Below the pieces are notes generated by a model. That model worked only from the letters and a program-made list of their open reading frames with translations, ran no database searches and had not been told where the DNA came from. 64,000 nt of DNA from the NCBI GenBank assembly GCA_934454525.1, contig CAKSFM010000012.1, forward strand, positions 1 to 64,000. The letters run 5' to 3'. Source of the DNA: an uncultured Clostridia bacterium (GTDB taxonomy: Bacteria; Bacillota; Clostridia; UMGS1883). Below, one piece after another: positions 59,738 to 64,000 of this stretch. Each line of letters starts with the position of its first letter. The stretch's first letter is position 1. The position numbers and the translations under genes were made by a program.

Positions 59738-60517
59738 TTATTCCTCCTCGCGGTTTGCTTCCGCGGATATTATTTCCTCCGCAAGTTCGCTGTAGGCTTC
59801 TGCCCCCTTGGAATCCTTATCATAGTAAATTACGGGTCTGCCGAAACCCGGTGCTTCGCTCAGCCGCACATTTCGCGGTATAATCGTTTTATAAACCTTT
59901 CCGGGGAAAAATCTTTTAACCTCATCAACGACCTGTATTGCAAGATTTGTTCTCGCGTCGTACATTGTCATAACAATTCCCTCTATGTAAACAGACGGAT
60001 TCAGCGCTTTTTTTATTCTCCGTATTGTATCGGTAAGCTGACTGACGCCCTCAAGCGCGTAAAACTCACACTGAATCGGAATAATAACACTTCCTGCCGC
60101 AGTGAGAGTATTTATTGTGATAAGACCGAGTGACGGCGGTGTGTCAATCAAAATATAATCATAATCGTTTATTATAGGTGCAATGGAGTTTTTCAGTTGA
60201 TTTTCACGCCCCATAACGCTTATAAGTTCCAGTTCCGCGCCTGATAATGAAAGATTTGACGGACACACATATAAATTATCATACGGTGTTTTCACCACAA
60301 CCTTGTCCATCGTTTCTCCGCCGACAAGACAATCGTACACCGTTTTTTCGCATCTTCTTTTATCTATTCCCAGTCCGCTTGTTGAATTTCCCTGCGGGTC
60401 AATATCCACAAGCAGCACTTTTTTTCCGTTTTCGGCAAGACAAGCCGCAAGATTAACCGTTGTTGTGGTTTTCCCGACTCCGCCTTTCTGGTTGGCAACA
60501 GCAATCACTCTGCCCAT
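59738..60517 (-). CDS. parA: chromosome partition ATPase ParA (Soj)
   Basis: The protein has about 259 residues with a deviant Walker A (NQKGGVGKTTT), Walker A' (LVDIDPQGNST), and Walker B (ILIDTPPSLG). It moves or releases ParB complexes and in Firmicutes also acts on DnaA. The longer frame from 60562 is not supported; GAGGA lies 11 bases before the ATG at 60517. Confidence 0.95.
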   Translation of the reverse strand: MGRVIAVANQKGGVGKTTTTVNLAACLAENGKKVLLVDIDPQGNSTSGLGIDKRRCEKTVYDCLVGGETMDKVVVKTPYDNLYVCPSNLSLSGAELELISVMGRENQLKNSIAPIINDYDYILIDTPPSLGLITINTLTAAGSVIIPIQCEFYALEGVSQLTDTIRRIKKALNPSVYIEGIVMTMYDARTNLAIQVVDEVKRFFPGKVYKTIIPRNVRLSEAPGFGRPVIYYDKDSKGAEAYSELAEEIISAEANREEE

Positions 60518-60565
60518 GCGTTTTTCTTCCTCTCTTTTTGGTATGCGTCTATTATAACACAAAAA

Positions 60566-60581
60566 TGTTTCATGTGAAACA
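60566..60581. promoter_or_regulatory. parS site 1
   Basis: TGTTTCATGTGAAACA differs from the parS consensus by one central base. It lies in the parA-noc intergenic region, so ParB can bind at its own operon. Confidence 0.9.
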
Positions 60582-60602
60582 CTTTTTTATAAAAAAATAT
60601 TA

Positions 60603-60618
60603 TGTTTCACGTGAAACA
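60603..60618. promoter_or_regulatory. parS site 2 (perfect)
   Basis: TGTTTCACGTGAAACA is an exact parS consensus. It is the centre of a 30-bp perfect palindrome (60596-60625) followed by T residues. The two sites are 37 bp apart. Confidence 0.95.
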
Positions 60619-60630
60619 TAATATTTTTTC

Positions 60631-61431
60631 TCATTTTTTATGTATTCTCAGCACGAACTCGCTGTAATCATCGTTTTCCGATTCGCTGACGCTTATTTTT
60701 GCACCGCTCTTTTTCAGCATGTCAAGAGTTTTATTAACCGTGTTTATATAAATCGGCATTGTCAGTGACGCGTCACCCTTTATATGTGTAAATTTATTTC
60801 TGCGGCTGTTTTCCCTGCCCATCATTCTCAGTTCTTTTCTCACAAGTGCCGCCGTTTCCGAGCATGTAAGATCTTCTGCCGCTATCTTATCTATAATATC
60901 AAGCTGTCTGTATTCATCATGCAGCTTGAGAAGCTCTCTTGCATATTGTTCGGACAATCCCTTTTCTTCAAGCTTATAGCGTACCTTATCACTAAGACTC
61001 AATATCCTTATTTTTTCACTTATATGCGTTACATCGGTTGCAAGTTTTTTTACAACACTGTCCTTTTTCATATGATGATATGACAGCAGGTTATAATATC
61101 CCTCTGCTTCCTCACTGTATTCAAGATCAACCCTCTGTGTGTTTTCCGCAAGAGATAAATATGCGCACTGCGCGTCTCCGGCTTTTATTACAACGGCAGG
61201 AACTTCCTTTAACCCGGCAATAACTGCCGCGCGCAGCCGCCTTTGTCCGCATATAAGCTCGTATCCCTTTATTCCTCCCCGCACAACAATCGGAGAAAGG
61301 ATGCCGTTTTCTTTTATTGACTCCGCAAGCCTGAATAAAGCTTGTCTGTCAAAATTTTTTCGTACCTGATACGGATTCGGAAGTATATCGTTTATTTTCA
61401 GATATTTTATCTTTTGAAGAACAACTGCCAT
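60631..61431 (-). CDS. noc: ParB-family nucleoid occlusion protein (Noc-like)
   Basis: The 266-residue ParB paralogue has LICGQRRLRAAVIAGL in the CTPase motif and AENTQRVDLEYSEEAEGY following it. The N-terminus (AVVLQKIKYLKINDILPNP) lacks an evident amphipathic helix of Bacillus Noc. The gene order mnmG-rsmG-noc-parA-parB supports Noc. In Bacillus Noc binds its own sites and blocks division over the nucleoid; whether this protein binds parS or NBS sites is open. Confidence 0.85.
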   Translation of the reverse strand: MAVVLQKIKYLKINDILPNPYQVRKNFDRQALFRLAESIKENGILSPIVVRGGIKGYELICGQRRLRAAVIAGLKEVPAVVIKAGDAQCAYLSLAENTQRVDLEYSEEAEGYYNLLSYHHMKKDSVVKKLATDVTHISEKIRILSLSDKVRYKLEEKGLSEQYARELLKLHDEYRQLDIIDKIAAEDLTCSETAALVRKELRMMGRENSRRNKFTHIKGDASLTMPIYINTVNKTLDMLKKSGAKISVSESENDDYSEFVLRIHKK

Positions 61432-61541
61432 TTTTCAATCCCTCCCGAACTATATTATAGCACCGTTTGCTGCATTGTTAAATAAGAATTTTTCGCCTTA
61501 TTCCGCGGTGCGGTGACTATATCTGTCCGATTCAATCAAAA

Positions 61542-61576
61542 AAACGCATGAAGCGACCCGGCTGCTTCATGCGTTT
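61542..61576 (-). terminator. mnmG-rsmG terminator
   Basis: AAACGCATGAAGC pairs perfectly with GCTTCATGCGTTT, followed on the minus strand by a run of T. It overlaps no coding base of rsmG. Confidence 0.9.
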
Positions 61577-61579
61577 ATA

Positions 61580-62287
61580 TCAGGACAAAGGTTCTTTAAC
61601 CGGTTTTCCTGCCTTTCTCGGATATTTTGACGGAGTGCTATCCGTCTTTTCAATTATAATAAGTGAATGTTCAATTCCCGAGGGAAGTTCTATTTTCTTA
61701 ACCTCGCGCGTTTTTCCTCCGAGCAGCTTAATCGCGTTCTTTGCTTTATCAAGCTCTTCATCGACAGACGGTCCTTTCATTGCTATGAAATATCCGCCTT
61801 TTTTAACGAATGGCAGGGCATATTCAGCCAGGACGGATAAATCCGCCACAGCGCGCGCAACTGCGATATCAAATTTTTCCCGAAGCTCGGTTTTCTTTCC
61901 GCCGTCTTCAGCGCGCATATGTATTGCTCTGATTTTTTCAAGGTTAAGCTCTTCTATAACCGAATTCAGAAAATTAATTCTTTTATTCAGTGAATCAAGC
62001 ATCGTAACATCAATATCTTTTCTGACGATTTTAATAGGAAGCGACGGAAAGCCTGCACCTGCTCCTATATCGATAAGAGAGCAGTTATTATATAGTTTTT
62101 CCGACAGAACAGCCGAAACGGAATCAAGAAAATGCTTTTCTTCAACTTCTTCTTTTTCGGTTATAGCCGTCAGATTGACGCATTTATTATAATCAAGCAT
62201 CATTTCCATATATTTTTGAAATTCTGCCGACTGTTCATCCGTTATTTCAATATCCAAGCTATGCGCCATTTGCTGCAAATTATTCAT
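61580..62287 (-). CDS. rsmG: 16S rRNA (guanine(527)-N7)-methyltransferase RsmG
   Basis: The 235-residue methyltransferase (GidB) has the SAM motif LIDIGAGAGFPSLPIKIV near 70 and a DIAVARAVADLSVLAEYALPFVKKGG region (in parts) near 140. It methylates G527 of 16S rRNA; loss gives low-level streptomycin resistance in other bacteria. It overlaps mnmG by 8 bp. Confidence 0.95.
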   Translation of the reverse strand: MNNLQQMAHSLDIEITDEQSAEFQKYMEMMLDYNKCVNLTAITEKEEVEEKHFLDSVSAVLSEKLYNNCSLIDIGAGAGFPSLPIKIVRKDIDVTMLDSLNKRINFLNSVIEELNLEKIRAIHMRAEDGGKKTELREKFDIAVARAVADLSVLAEYALPFVKKGGYFIAMKGPSVDEELDKAKNAIKLLGGKTREVKKIELPSGIEHSLIIIEKTDSTPSKYPRKAGKPVKEPLS

Positions 62288-64000
62288 TTTTGCATCCTCC
62301 CGATGAAAGATATATAAGCAAAACTCCTATATCAGCCGGACTCACACCGCTTATTCTGCTTGCGCGCCCCACATTTTCCGGGCGCATATCCTTAAGTTTC
62401 TGCCTTGCTTCAATTCTGAGTCCGTAAACATCGTCATAATTTATATTCTCCGGAATAATATTTTTTTCATTCTTTTTAAATTTCTCAACCTGTTCACATT
62501 GTCTTTTTATATATCCCTCATATTCAACGGATATTTCAGCCTGTTCACTTTCGGATTTTGTAAGCTTCGGGCGATTTTTATCAAAAGCAGCCATATCGGA
62601 ATAGCTTATTTCCGGACGCCTTATAAGCTCGGCAAGCTTTATTCCCGTTGATATGGGCGTACTTCCCTTTTCTTCGAGAAATCTGTTCAATTCGTCTGAC
62701 GGCGGAATATTGGTTTTCTTTATTCTTTCAATCTCTTTTTCTATATTTGCACGTTTTTCTGCAAACTTATTATATCTCTCCTCTGAAATCAGTCCTATCT
62801 CATGCCCTTTGTCAGTCAGGCGCAAATCCGCATTATCCTGACGGAGCAGAAGCCTGTATTCCGCACGTGAAGTAAGCATTCTATATGGTTCTTTTGTTCC
62901 CTTTGTCACAAGATCATCAATCAAAACTCCTATATAAGCCTCACTTCTGTCAAGAATTAAAGGACTTTCACCCTTCAGCAATAATGCCGCATTTATTCCG
63001 GCAATCAGACCCTGAGCGGCAGCCTCCTCATAACCGCTCGTTCCGTTAAACTGTCCTGCCCCAAACAACCCCGGTATATCTCTGAATTCCAGCGATGGCT
63101 TGAGCTGCGTCGGATCGCAGCAATCATACTCAATAGCATACGCACTGCGCATAATTTCAACATTTTCAAGACCCTTCATTGTTTTAAGCATGGAAAGCTG
63201 AACATCCTCAGGCAGACTTGTGCTCATTCCCTGCAAATACATTTCATGAGTTGAAAGTCCCATCGGTTCTATAAATACCTGATGCCTTTCCCTGTCGGCA
63301 AAGCGCATGACCTTATCTTCAATAGATGGGCAGTATCGCGGTCCCGTACCCTCTATAAGTCCGTTAAACAGCGGACTTCTGTGAAGATTTTCTCTTATTA
63401 TACGATGTGTTTCGTTATTTGTATAAGTAAGATAGCAGCATACTTTATTTTCACCCTGCTCTTCCGTTTCAAAAGAAAACGGAACAATTTCCTTATCCCC
63501 ATACTGCTTTTCAAGCACCGAAAAATCAATGCTTCTCTCATGAACGCGCGTTGGAGTTCCTGTTTTAAAGCGCATCATTTTAACTCCGAGCTTTTCAAGC
63601 GATTCACTTAATCCGGATGACGGAAAAAGACCGTCAGGACCGCCGCTGTATGTTGTTTCTCCTATAATGATTTTTCCCTCAAGATATGTTCCCGTTGAAA
63701 CTATAACTGCCTTTGAATAATAAACAGTTCCCGTATGTATAGTAAGCTTAAACAGCTCTCCGTCTTTTTCAACTGATTTTATCTCTGCTTGTCTGATATA
63801 AAGATTTTCCTGTTCTTCAAGCCTTTTTTTCATTTCAATCTGGTATGCGCGCCTGTCTGCCTGCGCCCTCAGTGAATGAACTGCCGGTCCTTTTCTTAAA
63901 TTAAGCATTCTTGTCTGAAGCTTAGTTTTATCGGCAACCTTTCCCATCTCTCCGCCGAGCGCGTCCAACTCGCGCACAAGATGTCCTTTTGCCGTTCCTC
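62280..64000 (-). CDS. mnmG: tRNA uridine-5-carboxymethylaminomethyl modification enzyme MnmG (5' end outside window)
   Basis: At least 573 residues are present. The frame is open to the window edge, and the N-terminal FAD-binding part (about 55-60 residues) is missing only because the window ends. Typical segments are ALGGEMG, MLNLRKGPAVHSLRAQADR, LEGKIIIGE, GRTGTPTR-like RFKTGTPTRV, RYCPSIEDK, LFGAGQFNGTSGYEEAAAQG and the C-terminal helical domain with SRISGVSPADI. With MnmE it modifies wobble uridine. The gene order places the replication origin near the right side. Confidence 0.95.
   Translation of the reverse strand, partial: GTAKGHLVRELDALGGEMGKVADKTKLQTRMLNLRKGPAVHSLRAQADRRAYQIEMKKRLEEQENLYIRQAEIKSVEKDGELFKLTIHTGTVYYSKAVIVSTGTYLEGKIIIGETTYSGGPDGLFPSSGLSESLEKLGVKMMRFKTGTPTRVHERSIDFSVLEKQYGDKEIVPFSFETEEQGENKVCCYLTYTNNETHRIIRENLHRSPLFNGLIEGTGPRYCPSIEDKVMRFADRERHQVFIEPMGLSTHEMYLQGMSTSLPEDVQLSMLKTMKGLENVEIMRSAYAIEYDCCDPTQLKPSLEFRDIPGLFGAGQFNGTSGYEEAAAQGLIAGINAALLLKGESPLILDRSEAYIGVLIDDLVTKGTKEPYRMLTSRAEYRLLLRQDNADLRLTDKGHEIGLISEERYNKFAEKRANIEKEIERIKKTNIPPSDELNRFLEEKGSTPISTGIKLAELIRRPEISYSDMAAFDKNRPKLTKSESEQAEISVEYEGYIKRQCEQVEKFKKNEKNIIPENINYDDVYGLRIEARQKLKDMRPENVGRASRISGVSPADIGVLLIYLSSGGCKNE

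Overview
The window looks like part of the chromosome of an anaerobic, endospore-forming member of the Clostridia (Firmicutes), probably an uncultured gut lineage. The evidence is a set of sporulation and germination genes (spoVAE, spoIID, spoIIQ-like, ytxC-like, sleB, and soj/spo0J/noc with parS sites). An FabK-type fatty-acid operon, an NfnAB transhydrogenase, a T-box in front of pheST and SLH-type surface proteins point the same way. Most of the DNA is of moderate GC content. The stretch from about 13.8 to 24.2 kb is visibly much more AT-rich.

Layout. 0-5 kb: spoVAE, then a leftward group of cdaA, cdaR (c-di-AMP synthesis), a cation/proton antiporter, trmK and a NIF3-family gene. 5-13.7 kb: a rightward fatty-acid operon headed by a TetR-type regulator, whose promoter holds two matching operator-like palindromes. 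It continues fabH-acpP-fabK-fabD-fabG-fabF-fabZ-accD-accA and ends with a patatin-like lipase; accB and accC are absent. 13.8-24.2 kb: a putative genomic island bounded by a 14-bp direct repeat of the 3' end of a tRNA-Gln gene. It carries a DNA cytosine methyltransferase, a large protein with two GHKL-type ATPase modules, a receiver-domain protein with an unknown C-terminal region, an AlbA/HATPase (COG2865-like) protein, a Fic toxin with an HTH-antitoxin, and broken genes. 24.3-27.5 kb: a lone phage tail-fibre/holin/endolysin cassette.

27.5-31.4 kb: nfnB-nfnA, then a divergent pair (GME-fold DUF6873-like protein and ytxC-like). 31.5-36.5 kb: one gene for a 1671-residue secreted multidomain esterase. 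36.7-43.9 kb: sleB, serC-serA, a small acidic protein, ppx-trmL, and a secreted YcdB/SLH protein. 44-47.8 kb: pheS-pheT behind a T-box. 47.8-50.7 kb: small Cys-rich and ribbon-helix-helix genes, a 278-bp repeat element with 26-bp terminal inverted repeats, and spoIID-spoIIQ. 50.8-54 kb: citrate synthase and glnS. 54.4-57.3 kb: a strongly expressed SLH surface protein with a near-consensus promoter and phased upstream repeats. 57.5-64 kb: serS, parB, parA, two parS sites, noc, rsmG and mnmG, which runs off the right edge. This is the usual origin-proximal order, so oriC probably lies a short way beyond the right end.

The most interesting system is the island trio dcm / dual GHKL ATPase / receiver protein (14.6-19.5 kb). 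It looks like a DNA-modification module wired to a cytoplasmic two-component relay, and I infer that it is a defence or restriction-like system.
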